Made by a program: the position numbers and the translations under genes. A DNA stretch of 64,000 nucleotides from Micromussa lordhowensis (Eukaryota > Cnidaria > Anthozoa > Scleractinia > Lobophylliidae): the NCBI GenBank assembly GCA_964020085.1, contig OZ026597.1, forward strand, positions 17,588,609 to 17,652,608, read 5' to 3'. Shown here in pieces: positions 44,901 to 55,610 of this stretch (position 1 is the stretch's first letter; each line of letters opens with the position of its first letter). Below the pieces are notes generated by a model. The model had not been told where the DNA came from. It saw only the letters and a program-made list of their open reading frames with translations, and did no database searches.

Positions 44901-47900
44901 ATTTATTCCTAGGGTGGCTACCCAGCAAGACTCAAGAATGTTTACATCATCTCTCCCCCTCTGTGGTTCAAAGCAGTGTTAACATTTTTCTCAAACTTCC
45001 TTCAAGAAAAACTTAAGGAAAGAATTGAAGTGGTCCCTAAAGAAATACTGCCGCAAAGATTTCCAGAATCTTCCATCCCAGAATGTTTAGGAGGAACACT
45101 GAAAGTGGACCACTTAGCTTGGTTAAACAAGTGCCTTGTGTCATATTCCCAGACACTGGCAGAAAACAGCACCTGTAATGGAGGACCAAAAGACTTTTCA
45201 AGGCATACTTCTAACAGTTATGTAAGAACTGTTGAGTCTTCAACATTTGATCAGGTGGGACTAAGAAACGAGGGCGCTTTGACTGTGATAGAATTTATTG
45301 AGCACATGATGAAGCTGCAAAGGAAAGGGATCAAGATTGAGTTTGTTAATTTAAAGAGGCAGGGAGGTGTTGGAACTTTTCAGTCCACAAGGCAAGTACA
45401 TCAGCTTTCAACTGTTGTTTCCCTCAGGTCATGGTAACATATTAGTCAAGATAAAGACCGTGTTGTATGTTGAGCTCGCAGAAGTTGCTACCCTGTGGTG
45501 TTCAATAAACTATTGTTGCTTAGCTAATGTGCAGTGGGGTAGGTACAGTGTACATGTATGATTACTGCCTTTTGAACCATTGGTTTTACATCATTTGGTG
45601 GCGCACCATCTGCAGGACCAAGAAACTGCCCACAATGGCACTTATGTCTAGAAATGCACACTTTAACAAAATTGGCAGATTTGATGAAATTTTATCAAAC
45701 TGAGTGATTGTTTATTGCATGTGAAGCATGTTGTATATTTGTGCTAATATCACTGGTAAAATACAGTACTGCTCCAATCTTGTTTTATTTAATAACAATC
45801 TTTGCTAAAATGTCCTCCAAGAGATGCAGGAAAGATCATTATTAACGCTGACATTAGTTATATTGTGAACTTGTGTGACGAGTGTATGAATTCCAGCCAG
45901 TGTACCTCAAGTGGGTCACAATCAAGAAGACATTTTATTTTATTTCAATTACAGATTACCAGAAAATTTGAAGAGAAATAGATACACTGATGTTTTATGT
46001 CTCGAAGAAACAAGGGTGAAGCTTTCTGATCTGGATGGCGATACAGTAAGTTTAAATTTTAATGGACCTAAGCATACTCATAGCTGTTTCCTACATGTAC
46101 TACTGCACCTTTGCCCCATCAACACAAAAGTCAAAGTAGCCTCATGATCCATCCTATTAATGCACATTTAAGGCTATAGTTCCAATGATGAGATGCATTT
46201 TACTATTATTGTCAACAGATCACCTTCATTTCACTATTCATACCAAACATATAAGACACAGAGTCACACAGATGAAAAACCATAAGAACGAATGTTGTAC
46301 CCCTACTTTGAGGATTGAAACCTGTTTGCATGTATTGGATAACACTCTGCTATAGAAACTTGAGTTAAGTGCCAGTGTTGATGAGTCAACAAGCTCCTCT
46401 AGTCCTCAGGAGTAGAAAGCACTCTCATTATTATGTACACTCCTGGGCGTAGGGGGCCAATACAAGGCAAAATTATCTTACCCAGCAACACAACACAACA
46501 AGCCTGAACAGGATTCAGTCTTAATCCTTGATCTGAGTCTAGCACACTGAACACAAGTCCATGTGCCATTCACTTTGTTGGTGATACAATGTACATGTAT
46601 GAGTTAAAAGAAATAAATTACTAAATATTAAGTTATTCTTGTATTTTTCCAGACTTCTAACTATATTCATGCAAACTTTATGGATGGAAACAAGCAGGCT
46701 AAGGCATATATAGCCACCCAAGGTGAGCACAACTGAACTTCCGATATTTAAGAAATAGAAGACACCAAGCTGAAAGGTGGGAACACAAGCCAACAAGCAA
46801 GTCTTCCCACAGCTTTTTCAAGTTTTCCCAAAATTCATGAGTGATTTTATTTAAGAAATAGAAACACAGAGACATGTTTTCTATTTCTTTTAGAAAATTT
46901 CACGACAAAAAACGAGAACAACCTGTTTACTTTGATCCTCAAAGTGTAAATTATGTTTGCTCACGCCATCATTACGTCAACAGTTTGTGTTAGATTTTTT
47001 GTCTCTTTCGAGTTATAGAAACACAATTTTAACCAATCAGCGCACATATTTTCATGTGGTGAGGACAGACATTTCCAAAAATAACATGACTTTTAGTAAT
47101 CCCAAAAAAGTATTGATCTGGTACTTCCTGTTTCATTATGCTATTGATTAGGGCCCCTTCCCCAGACAGTAGGACATTTCTGGCAGATGGCCTGGGAACA
47201 ACAAGTTTATGTCATTGTCATGGTAACAAGGTAAAAAACTCTTCAACTTAAATCGTTGCTGAAATCATTGTATTAAAAGAGATTTCTTAAAACATAAAAC
47301 TGTAAAAAGGAATGATAAAATCCGACATTTCGGAGTAGTCATGACTCCATTATCAAGGAAAATATAAATCAAATCATGCAAATTACAGCATTTAAAGTGA
47401 TTTGGTGCGAAGAATTAACATGAGAGGGTGCGAAGGTTATAAAAATACTTTCGCACAAATGGAGTCTGATTGCATGTTGAGATTTGGCTTTAAAGCTCTT
47501 ATAAAGAGCAATTTGTACACTAAGCAGTCAAATTTGTTTCTGGACACATTTTTCTGATGAATGTGACCGTTTGAAAACAGTATTCTCACAGTTGAAGTAT
47601 CCCAAACATCTTGTTAATTCTACCATTAAAAGTTTTGTTGTCTCGAAGGTTTGCGACCAGCAGCAGCCTTATCACCATCTCAAGAGACAGATGACACGAT
47701 TCGAGTAGTTTTACCATTTAAGGACCAAATCTCAGCAGATATTGTGGGGAAACAACTTACGGATCTGAGCCTAAAACTACACACCACCATCCAGCCTGTG
47801 TTTGTGAGCTGAAAAATTGGACAAAAACTAAATGTGCGAGGAAACAAAGCCACCAGTTGTAAATCAGCAGTGTGTTGTTTATGGTTTTCAATGTGACCTG

Positions 47901-50900
47901 TGTGATGCGGGTTATGTAGGTTACACACGCGGACATTTACATAATCGTGTAAAAGGACATAAACAACAATCCTCCACCATTGCCAAACACTACAAGAACA
48001 TGCAGGGGACAATGCCTCAGGGCCTGCTAAAGCGTTTCAAAGTACATTGTACTTAAGAAATGCAGAAACAAATTTGACTGCTTAGTGTAGGAAATGCTCT
48101 TTATAAGAGCTTTAAAGCCAAATCTCAACGTGCAATCAGACTCCATTCATGCAAAAGTATTTTTATAATCTTCGCACCCTCTTATGTTAATTCATCGTGC
48201 GAAATCGCTTTAAATGCTGTAATTTGCATGATTTATATTTTCCTTGATAATAGAGTCATGACTTGGATTTTATCGTTTGTTGTTGATCACTAATTTCATC
48301 ATAACATTGCCGAAGTAGCTGTGGATCGCCAAGTGGATCCACAGACTACTTTGAAATTCATTGTCAATAGCAGGACAGACCCATGAAAAAAAAAAACGAC
48401 ATCAATTTGTTATTTGCAATGCCATATCGTCAAATTGTCCAATCTCACGTGCGTCAACATTGCATAAATGAAATTCATTTGTCTGTCTGCTTATCTATAA
48501 TGAAAATTAGCCAATGAGTGCACAAAAATTTATGCAGTTATTACAAAACTGGAGGTGTCTGATGACAATAGATTTTTTCAGCAGTCTGTGATAGTGATTA
48601 ATATTGTAGAAAATTATCATCCCTGCTAGCAATCCCTTGAGTCCTTGACAGCCATTGATATAAATGGTATTTTTATTATTGACCATTTGAAAGGTATTTA
48701 TTGAATTACTGAATTTTGTAAATGATAAGTAACAAAACTAAGGGAAGCTATAGACGTCATAAATGAATAGTATTTTGAACCCTGAAATGAGAAATCACTA
48801 AACTGTTCAGCTCTCAGTACAATATCAGATATGTATCAGTGATACTGATACATATACCACAAACATTTTTGCTCTGCCCCACAAACATTATTTCTGAGTA
48901 CACCTTGAGAACAATTTGTCAGTTTTTTTTTATTGTCATCCAAGTCACACAGCTGTACTCCAATTATGATTGTTTGCATATTTTTAGTGCCATTTAAACA
49001 TATTGAGCCTTGTGGTTATAGAGCTTCCAACTAGTATTAATTGAGAAAGGTCAGAGCTCAGAGCTCAGGGCCAGCTCAGAGCTCAGAAACATTATTTTCA
49101 GAGTAATTAAACTTGAGAATGCTTCTTCAGTTTTTTATTCATTTCATCCAATTAAGACACCACTCCTCTTGCAAATAGTTTTGCCTCTGATAAGCAGGCC
49201 AATCAAATTGGAGATAATTATTTTACAACATCAAGTTTGCCGTTCAAATCGGGTGCCCTTTCATACAGACTTCTGGCAACAGATGAAGCACTCTATATTC
49301 AAGTTCAAATAATTAATTTATAATAAAATAATAAACTATTATTTTAAGAGGGGGCCTCCATTCACCTAGAGGTGGTTTTTTGGAGGGTCTCTTAAAACAT
49401 AAAAGTCCAAAATATGTCTAAAATACAGAAGTAATAAAAGCTAAAAATTTAAGACCACAACTAAGGGTTAAGACTAGAACTACTACCAACTACTAATAAC
49501 TATGGTTAAACATGGTTAAATAAAAACAGTTTCAGGTTGTGTTTAAAAATCCTTTTTGGTTTAAGTCTCTTCAGCTCACTCAGCAGTGAGGCCTAATTGA
49601 TTAATGCTTTAAAATATGTTTTGTTTCTGCCTATTCCGTTCTTGGTTTGCTAATTTTGAGCATGCAACTATTTCATTCAATCAGGTATTACTTTATGTTT
49701 AACTGTGTATCACAGCTCTATGTTTGTAAGAGTTATCCAAATCACTTCAGACATTGTCTTATTCATTCTGAAAGGTGCATTGAAAGAGGTCGCATGAAAT
49801 GCATCCAGTACTGGCCAGAGAATCAGGAAACACAGCAGTTTACAACTGTAGATGTGTCACATGAAGAAACATTGGAATTTGAGGATCATGTTGAGAGGGT
49901 TTTCTGGTTAACACATAAAAGGGTAAGAATATCCTCATGGGTGTCAATGAAAATTGCCTTTTGATGAAAAAATCAAAGAGTGAATTGACAGAAAAAAGTG
50001 AAGCCTTGGAGCCAAGGCTGGCTCATAGCTGCCGGAGCTTATCCCGGTTTCTGTAGCATGAAGTGCCTAGAAGTATTTCTACTTCCCCTGGACGGGATGC
50101 TAGTCCATTGCAGGTCACTCCCCCGCAATGAATTGACAGAAACTCTACTATTATTTAACAAAATGTTTGTCACATAAAAATTGTAAGTTTATATGTGTAT
50201 TTCTTTCAAAAGAGGAATACTGGGTGAAAAAAATCTGGGTCATTGGTGCGTGAAAACTTATTATCAAATTTCTGTTTACACATTGCAGACCTTCCTTATT
50301 GTATATAGTTATTAAGCTACTAAAAATACTGCCTTCATATCCCAATCAGTCTCTGATTTTAATGCACTTTACCTGTCATCCATAGCATGTTTGGATACAT
50401 GTACATGTATGTTTAGGGTGTGCCTTGAAGATCAGCTTGACAACCATAAAAGTTGTTTTAGAAAAACAGTATGTCAAAAGCACTTGCACTCTTCATCTTC
50501 CTCCTTCTTCTCCTCTTTTTGAATAGATGTTTGAAATACACAGTTTGTTCTTAACCTACAGTTTGCTATCAAATTATGTATTGTAAAATTCCGTTAATGA
50601 TGCTTCAAAAAATAAGCCCTCCAAAATGCCAGATGCAAAATTGCCTCCAATGCAATAACCACCCATCCCGGCAAAAATATGCGTACTGGGTTAGCTCTTA
50701 AAGAAAGATACAGCGTCTTCCATATTAGGCCTCCTATTGCAGTGCTCAATGTGAAGACTTATGATTGATTGAACTCCATATATGTCATGGCATGTCTAGA
50801 ATTCAGTCTCATAGGTACAAACCTCTTGACTTCCTCCCTCCGTAAACTTCAGAAACATCTGAAAAGACCTCATTCTTAGACTTGCTTAAAATCATATCAC

Positions 50901-51410
50901 ATTAAAATTTCCTGTCACCAACCCCTTTACTTTTTTTTACCCTAGTCAGGAGAAAAGCGAAGAATAGTTCATTTTCAAATGACATCATGGCCTGATTTTG
51001 GGGTGCCTTCTTCTGCTGAATCCTGTCTCCATGTTGTTGGTCTTGTCCGTGAAGCTCAAACCGATGCAGTGCAAGCCTTAGGGCCTAAATGGAGGGGACA
51101 TCCTAAGGGACCTCCCATTATAGTGCATTGCAGTGCTGGCATCGGTCGTACAGGAACCTTCTGCACTATTGATGTTAATGTTGCACGTTTGACTGATGTG
51201 GGCAAATGTGAGGTGTTCAACACAGTAAAGCAATTTCGGACTCAGAGGGCCCTAACTATTCAGACTGTTGAACAGTATGAATTTTGTCACTTGGCCATTT
51301 TAGAGCATGCATTGAACATGCCAAGTACGAGGCAGGAAGAAAAAGAGGCCATCAGGGATTTTTTGGAAGGGTGGAAAATGCAGCGAAGAGATTCCAGCGA
51401 CACTGATTAA
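38905..51410 (+). CDS. PTPN9: Tyrosine-protein phosphatase non-receptor type 9 (PTP-MEG2)
   Basis: Eleven coding exons: 38905-38949, 39038-39181, 41821-41910, 42981-43105, 43838-43943, 44913-45391, 45955-46045, 46653-46722, 47152-47230, 49775-49922 and 50946-51410. They sum to 1,842 nt (613 aa plus stop) with every phase matching. Residues 16-60 are a CRAL-TRIO-N helical region (FLLARKFNAERA). About 85-250 is the CRAL-TRIO lipid-binding domain (EPLRSELLGGKFTIL, GLVLLYDMTGS). About 340-600 is the phosphatase. The catalytic set is complete: NRYTDVLCLEETRVKL substrate loop, WPD loop 474-476, P-loop HCSAGIGR with nucleophile C521 and R527, and Q-loop QTVEQY. In animals PTP-MEG2 dephosphorylates phosphotyrosine at vesicle membranes via phosphoinositide binding. 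Length is close to the vertebrate protein. All introns are GT-AG except that after exon 6, which is GC-AG. Confidence 0.95.
40434..40486. repeat. Perfect 22-bp inverted repeat in PTPN9 intron 2
   Basis: Arms 40,434-40,455 ('ccattactctgtatgagcca' and two more bases) and 40,465-40,486 are exact reverse complements around a 9-nt loop. No larger element is evident. Confidence 0.85.
41983..42560 (+). mobile_element. tRNA-derived SINE interrupted by a MITE
   Basis: The tRNA head 'gggtggcgcagtggtgagag' gives an A-box-like segment, and GGTTCGATTCC at about 42,353 is the B box. The two are separated by a 319-bp MITE (42,022-42,340). The body continues 'ggttcttgcccttgctccaa', 'ttctccgggttctccggttt' and ends in a T/A-rich tail 'tttatttatttatt'. 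This is a different SINE family from the one at 20.3 kb. It lies in PTPN9 intron 3. Confidence 0.8.
42022..42340. mobile_element. MITE with CAGGGTTCG termini nested in the SINE
   Basis: The element starts 'cagggttcgcac' and ends 'gtacgaaccctg', inverted ends of 12 bp with one mismatch. The interior repeats 'gtccttgaaa' in both orientations. It is flanked by a direct 'aatgtg' (42,016-42,021 and 42,341-42,346). CAGGG-type ends suggest hAT mobilisation, though only 6 bp of duplication is evident. Confidence 0.75.
43615..43690 (-). repeat. tRNA-Thr-like remnant
   Basis: On the minus strand the sequence reads 'ggggttagggcaccagactt', 'gtaatccaaaagttgcagg', then 'ttcaagtcctg', resembling A box, anticodon arm and B box. 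The anticodon stem does not pair well. It is a SINE head or tRNA pseudogene rather than a functional tRNA. It lies in PTPN9 intron 4. Confidence 0.4.
44558..44735. repeat. Palindromic repeat, second member of the 22.3-kb family
   Basis: 'gaattggccactctaaagag', 'attcgaaagctgatgtttc' on the left is mirrored by 'gaaacgtcagcttttgaatc' and 'tctttactgtggccaattc' on the right. It is followed by 'ataaaaccaaattatcttgt' and 'aatactccccaatgacgcag', as in the 22.3-kb copy read on the other strand. It lies in PTPN9 intron 5. Confidence 0.65.
47314..48274 (+). mobile_element. Decayed Penelope-like element with inverted ends
   Basis: Between 47,545 and about 48,175 the plus strand holds the C-terminal part of a second PLE polyprotein. 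It reads SDECDRLKTVFSQLKYPKHL, TIRVVLPFKDQISADI, then a GIY-YIG module (NQQCVVYGFQCDLCDAGYVG) and LFIRALKPNLNVQSDSIHAK. Frameshifts and stops occur (for example after FDCLV). The right end (48,062-48,274) is repeated as an inverted copy at 47,314-47,542, with about 85-90 percent identity. It lies in PTPN9 intron 9, in sense orientation. RT is missing, so this is a 5'-truncated copy whose 5' tip is an inverted copy of its 3' end. Confidence 0.85.
49923..50945. other. PTPN9 intron 10 with SINE fragment
   Basis: Apart from the SINE fragment at 50,030-50,125 ('gccggagcttatcccggttt', 'gacgggatgctagtccattg', minus orientation) nothing is recognised in this intron. Confidence 0.6.
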
Positions 51411-52018
51411 ATCACTTAGAGAGCCACTGTAACATGCTGAAATAGAGTCAAGTGTGTTATTTGGTTTCACGTGCAGTTATTATAAAGTTGCATGTAAAAG
51501 CCTACACACTACTTTTGTTTGTGAGCACATTAACTCTAGTCAGTATATTTGTTTAACACAACATCAATTACATAAAACCCGGGCTTAGTTGTTTAAAACT
51601 CAGTTAATTTAATCCAGGATTAGTGTGAATTTTAATTTCTGTTTTTTAATTAAATTAATTCAGTAACAGAGGTTTTCTGTTGAATGTATTTTCTGTTTAG
51701 TTTTGATGCTTAATGATATTTATTGATCACCACAAAACATTAGCAATGTGGACACTTTAAAATATACAATAGAACATAAAAACACATTTTAATACTGCAT
51801 TTAGTATTACTGAGCTTTTAAACAACTCATGCCAAGATTACATGAATCAACTGGTACTTGAATGTATATTTCTCAAGATAGCAATACCCTCTGCAGGTTA
51901 TTTTCAATAATCTTTATTCTCATAACCTGTTCACATGCCAATTAACTGATATTGTAAAGAGAAAGTAAGTTTTGATAACTCCTTATCTGAGTTAAAAGGT
52001 TTGAAAATGTCAATTTGT

Positions 52019-52024
52019 AATAAA
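52019..52024 (+). terminator. Candidate PTPN9 polyadenylation signal (AATAAA)
   Basis: AATAAA lies about 610 bp after the PTPN9 stop, in AT-rich sequence. The inverted-repeat element begins 16 bases later. Use of this site is inferred; no transcript evidence is available. Confidence 0.4.
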
Positions 52025-52039
52025 ATTATTATTAATAAG

Positions 52040-52567
52040 AAAGTGTATTGTTGTTTGTCTCACGATGTAGTCGCTTGAGATCTAGATTTTTATTTTATTT
52101 TTTTTATTTATTTATTTTTTTACCACAAAATACAAGTAATACTCAAAAAACAAGGTGATCACACAAAAGCAAATACAAGTGGTGAGGAAGCCCAAAAAGA
52201 AACCATGGGGCTTATAGATATTGGGCTCCCTCAGAGTAAAAAATAGTTAACAGTAACAGTAAGGCCAGGATCGAAGGTAAAATACAATGAATGAAAGTAG
52301 ATTAACTAGTTACAAAGAGTGAGTTAAAAACAAAAACAAACAAACTAAGGTTAAGTATGACAAAATATATAGCAAAGATAATATCAAACATGTGAAGAAA
52401 GGTACGTAAATTCCTATAAGATTTTCAAGCTAATAATTAATATAAATATTTTTTTTCAATTTTGCTCTGAATGAATGGAGAGAGTTAGATTCTTTAATAT
52501 CATTATTAAAGTAACGTAGATCTACATCTCAAGTGACTACATTGTGAGACAAACGACAATACACTTT
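52040..52567. mobile_element. 528-bp element with 48-bp terminal inverted repeats
   Basis: The left end 52,040-52,087 ('aaagtgtattgttgtttgtc' onward, 'gatgtagtcgcttgagatc') and right end 52,520-52,567 are reverse complements at 44 of 48 positions. The interior is AT-rich, starts with a T/A run and includes 'aaaccatggggcttatagat' and 'gggctccctcaga'. It has no transposase frame. It is a non-autonomous DNA element or a foldback around a retroelement remnant. Confidence 0.7.
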
Positions 52568-52617
52568 GTTATTGCATCTGCAACAATGAACAACAACAAC
52601 CTTATTTGTAAATAAGC

Positions 52618-52682
52618 TCAGCTCGAACCCGGACTGCTCACTCCGTAGTCGAGTGCACTTACCATGAGGCCACCATGCCTCC
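52618..52682 (-). mobile_element. SINE head fragment
   Basis: 'gctcgaacccggactgctca', 'ctccgtagtcgagtgcactt', 'accatgaggccaccatgcct' is the reverse complement of the tRNA-like head of the SINE at 20,299. Only the head is present. Confidence 0.75.
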
Positions 52683-52699
52683 CGCATTTTTAAGAAAAA

Positions 52700-54000
52700 T
52701 ACTTGAGAAGTGCAACAAGCACCTGGCTGAGCCTCATGCCTCTATCTGCACTTCTCTCTTGTCCTTAAAAACGTATTAATCCTTTTTATATGATAATGAC
52801 AGGTAGAAAGATTGAAACTTCTTTAGATCTAATTTAAGAACCAATTTTGTAGAATTTCTTTGGTATTTATTAATTTTTTTAAGAAAATATTAATAAGTTT
52901 CTTTGGTGATATATAATATTATTATAATAAATATCATTAAATTGCAGTATTGATCCCTTGTTTAAGTTAAAAACATATTGAAAGTCATCGTGTCTGAATA
53001 ATTTTTTCGCAAACATATAAAAATTACCTGTTTTCAATTGTACATATATTGTTAATGAAGTAAATTGACTTTCACATAGTGGAATAGTTTAGTGTACACA
53101 TTCTTTTGTACTGAAAATATTGTTGATATCAATACAGTAATTTATTACCAATAACAATAATTATTGTTGTTCTATTGTATAATTGTGAACAATCCCTTAT
53201 TTAAAAACCTGAAGGTCGACATCTTGGATTTGTAGAAGCGTTACATTTTATGTCTAGGAACAGAAGTCTGTTCATCTGTTATCATGTTACCCATTTTCAA
53301 AGATTTTGGGCAGCATTGCTGAGGTACTCATTTCTAAGAAATGATCCAATAATTACATTGTGTAATGTTGTTCACTGTCTGACAATTTACTGTTTTAAAT
53401 ATGGTCTTTAGCTTGATTGGGGGCAGGCTGGCATAATGTATATAATAATTTTAGTGTGTACTGGGAATTGTCTTTTGTAGTCACAATATTCTCCGTCTGA
53501 CTAAAATTGGTTACTTATAGTATTGTAAGTCACAGACATAACTGACATACTGACTATCCTGTAGTCAAGATGTAGTTAGTGTTACAGTGGCCACCCTCGG
53601 GGAAATGGGAGGTGGCCGTATAATAGGGGTTGGTTTACTTTAAATATTTTCTACCATTGAGTTAACTTGCTAGTTAAATTGGAATCATGTCAAGAGAGTC
53701 ATGATAAAAGTGTGTTTGAATTTTTTTTATTAGGAGGCGTCCCTTTCTATTTCGGACTCTTATCTGTTATTGCCTTTCTAAAACAAGGCAAACTATGCAT
53801 ATTACATTTTGGGTGGCTGTTTAAGTGCCACTATGATGAAATTCTTGATACCCATTTTTTTACATTTTCGTGCACAATAGGTCTTTCCTAGATATCTTGC
53901 CAAATTTCGATCTATTATGAACATTAGAACTCATGTTTTTTGGACCTTTATTTCCGAGAATTTACGGCCACCATTAATTTTCCTTGTTCCAAGTCTTGGT
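52700..54000. other. No supported feature
   Basis: AT-rich intergenic sequence between convergent genes. The short open frame at 53,667-53,891 has no recognisable motif. Confidence 0.35.
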
Positions 54001-54009
54001 TGAGAACTG

Positions 54010-54184
54010 GAGAAAATGACATAATTTTCTCAAAAATACCACACATGTTGAAATTATAATAACAATTAGCATAGCAGTTCGCATTAAAAATAACAAAAAT
54101 ATATATTCGTGCAAGTTTCTACCTTAATTGTTATTATAATTTCAACCCGTGCAGTATTTTTGAGAATATGACATCATTTTCTCA
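54010..54184. repeat. 175-bp element with about 60-bp terminal inverted repeats
   Basis: 'gagaaaatgacataattttc', 'tcaaaaataccacacatgtt' and 'gaaattataataacaatta' (54,010-54,068) are mirrored at 54,125-54,184 with a few mismatches. The whole unit folds on itself. Typical MITE shape with no coding content. Confidence 0.75.
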
Positions 54185-54279
54185 AATTCTCAAGCTTTAA
54201 ATAGCGGTAATGACAATAGGAAAACCCTCATCAGGACAACCAAAAGGTGGCCACAGCCACTTAACAGAGGTGGGCGGTT

Positions 54280-54315
54280 AATAATAATAATAATAATAAC
54301 AATAATAATAATAAC
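54280..54315. repeat. (AAT)n microsatellite
   Basis: About twelve AAT repeats with one AAC interruption. Confidence 0.9.
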
Positions 54316-55037
54316 CTTGATTTAAAGAGGTTAACACCTATTAATATAAAAGTATTCTCCCTAGTGGCCCTCCAATAGGGGTTTTATTTACAGCATTTTA
54401 CTGACAATTGGTTCAGGACTTCGACAACTGGCTGCTTAATATGGGGTGGCCACTTACTGAGGTTCAACTGTATTCAAATACCGGTAGTGTGGTGTGTTTA
54501 TGGAGTTATGTGTGTTAATGGAGTATTGTTCAACTGAAGGCTCCATCCACAAATAAATGTACAGCTAACTTTAAAGAAATATAACATAATTGACTGGATG
54601 AATTTCTCTTTCAGTTGTGAAAATTACCTAAAGGAAATCAATATGTGGTTTCAACAACTTTCAATGTGGACAACTTTAGCCAAAAAGTACATGTTGTTGA
54701 AAACTATCACTATTTTTCACAGTAATGAATTAAATTCATGTGTTGATGTAAGGCTAAAAAATTAATGTATTTATTAATTTGTGGTTTTGTATTCAAATAA
54801 CAATAAAAGATAACAGTTGTATTGTATTTATCTGTCCACTTGTGCCCAGGATTAATGCAGAATCCCACTAAATTAGGCCTGCTGGTTATTTGTTCAGTAT
54901 TAACAAAATTGTGAAAGTACATTGTTCATGTGGGTTTTAAGTCTGTTCCAGGCTCACAGAGTGTGTGGACATTTTAAAAGCATGGGTGAGCACAAATCCA
55001 ATAGTCCTAGGTGGATTAACCATGTTCTGCCCCTGCT

Positions 55038-55210
55038 TGTAAAAAAAATGCAGGCTTGAACGGGATTCAAACCCATGATCTCTGCAAATTCCAGTGCAGT
55101 TCTCTACCATGGTCCATGGGTTCAAATCCTGTTCAATCCTGAATTTTTTTGTCAGGCTTTAATTTCACAACTTCTTAAGTGTATAACTGTGATGATCAAT
55201 CAGGTCTTCA
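55038..55210. repeat. Head-to-head tRNA-derived SINE fragments
   Basis: The left part is minus oriented: 'cgggattcaaacccatgatc' is a reversed B box and 'cagttctctaccat' a reversed A box. The right part is plus oriented: 'ccatgggttcaaatcctgtt' B box, then 'aggctttaatttcacaactt' and 'gtgatgatca', the SINE body. They meet near 55,110. Confidence 0.5.
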
Positions 55211-55261
55211 TATCTTTTTCTCAAACTCATTAATAATTCATCAAGCTAAAACAAAGAAAAT

Positions 55262-55610
55262 CACAACCGTGAAGGAGGTTTTGATACCCGGTCTTAATTA
55301 GCATAGATTTTGACGATTTTACCTCTTGATTTTCTCCTTAATTTTTGCTTCGATTGAGAAGATATATCAAACACTCGAGACAGTGTTTCATCGGCTATCC
55401 AAACACCTCGAATTTCGTCAAAAATACTCTGCTGCGCGTCGTATTTTCAACTCTCTTCTCGGTGTTTGGAAATCCCGATGAAACACTGTCGCTCGTGTTT
55501 GATATATTACTTCCGCAATTCAAATATATGATCAAAGTATATGATTGTATATCCCTAATTCTTAAACAACGAGAGGTAATTATGGCTAATTATATGGCCT
55601 TTTGCTCCTA
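55262..55610 (+). repeat. Third copy of the 7.8/8.4-kb dispersed repeat
   Basis: It shares 'acaaccgtga', 'cggtcttaattagcatagat', 'tttgacgattttacctc', 'ttcgattgagaagatatatc' and 'tttggaaatcccgatgaaac' with the inverted pair near 8 kb. An internal palindrome joins 'cgagacagtgtttcatcgg' to 'ccgatgaaacactgtcgctc'. Confidence 0.65.
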
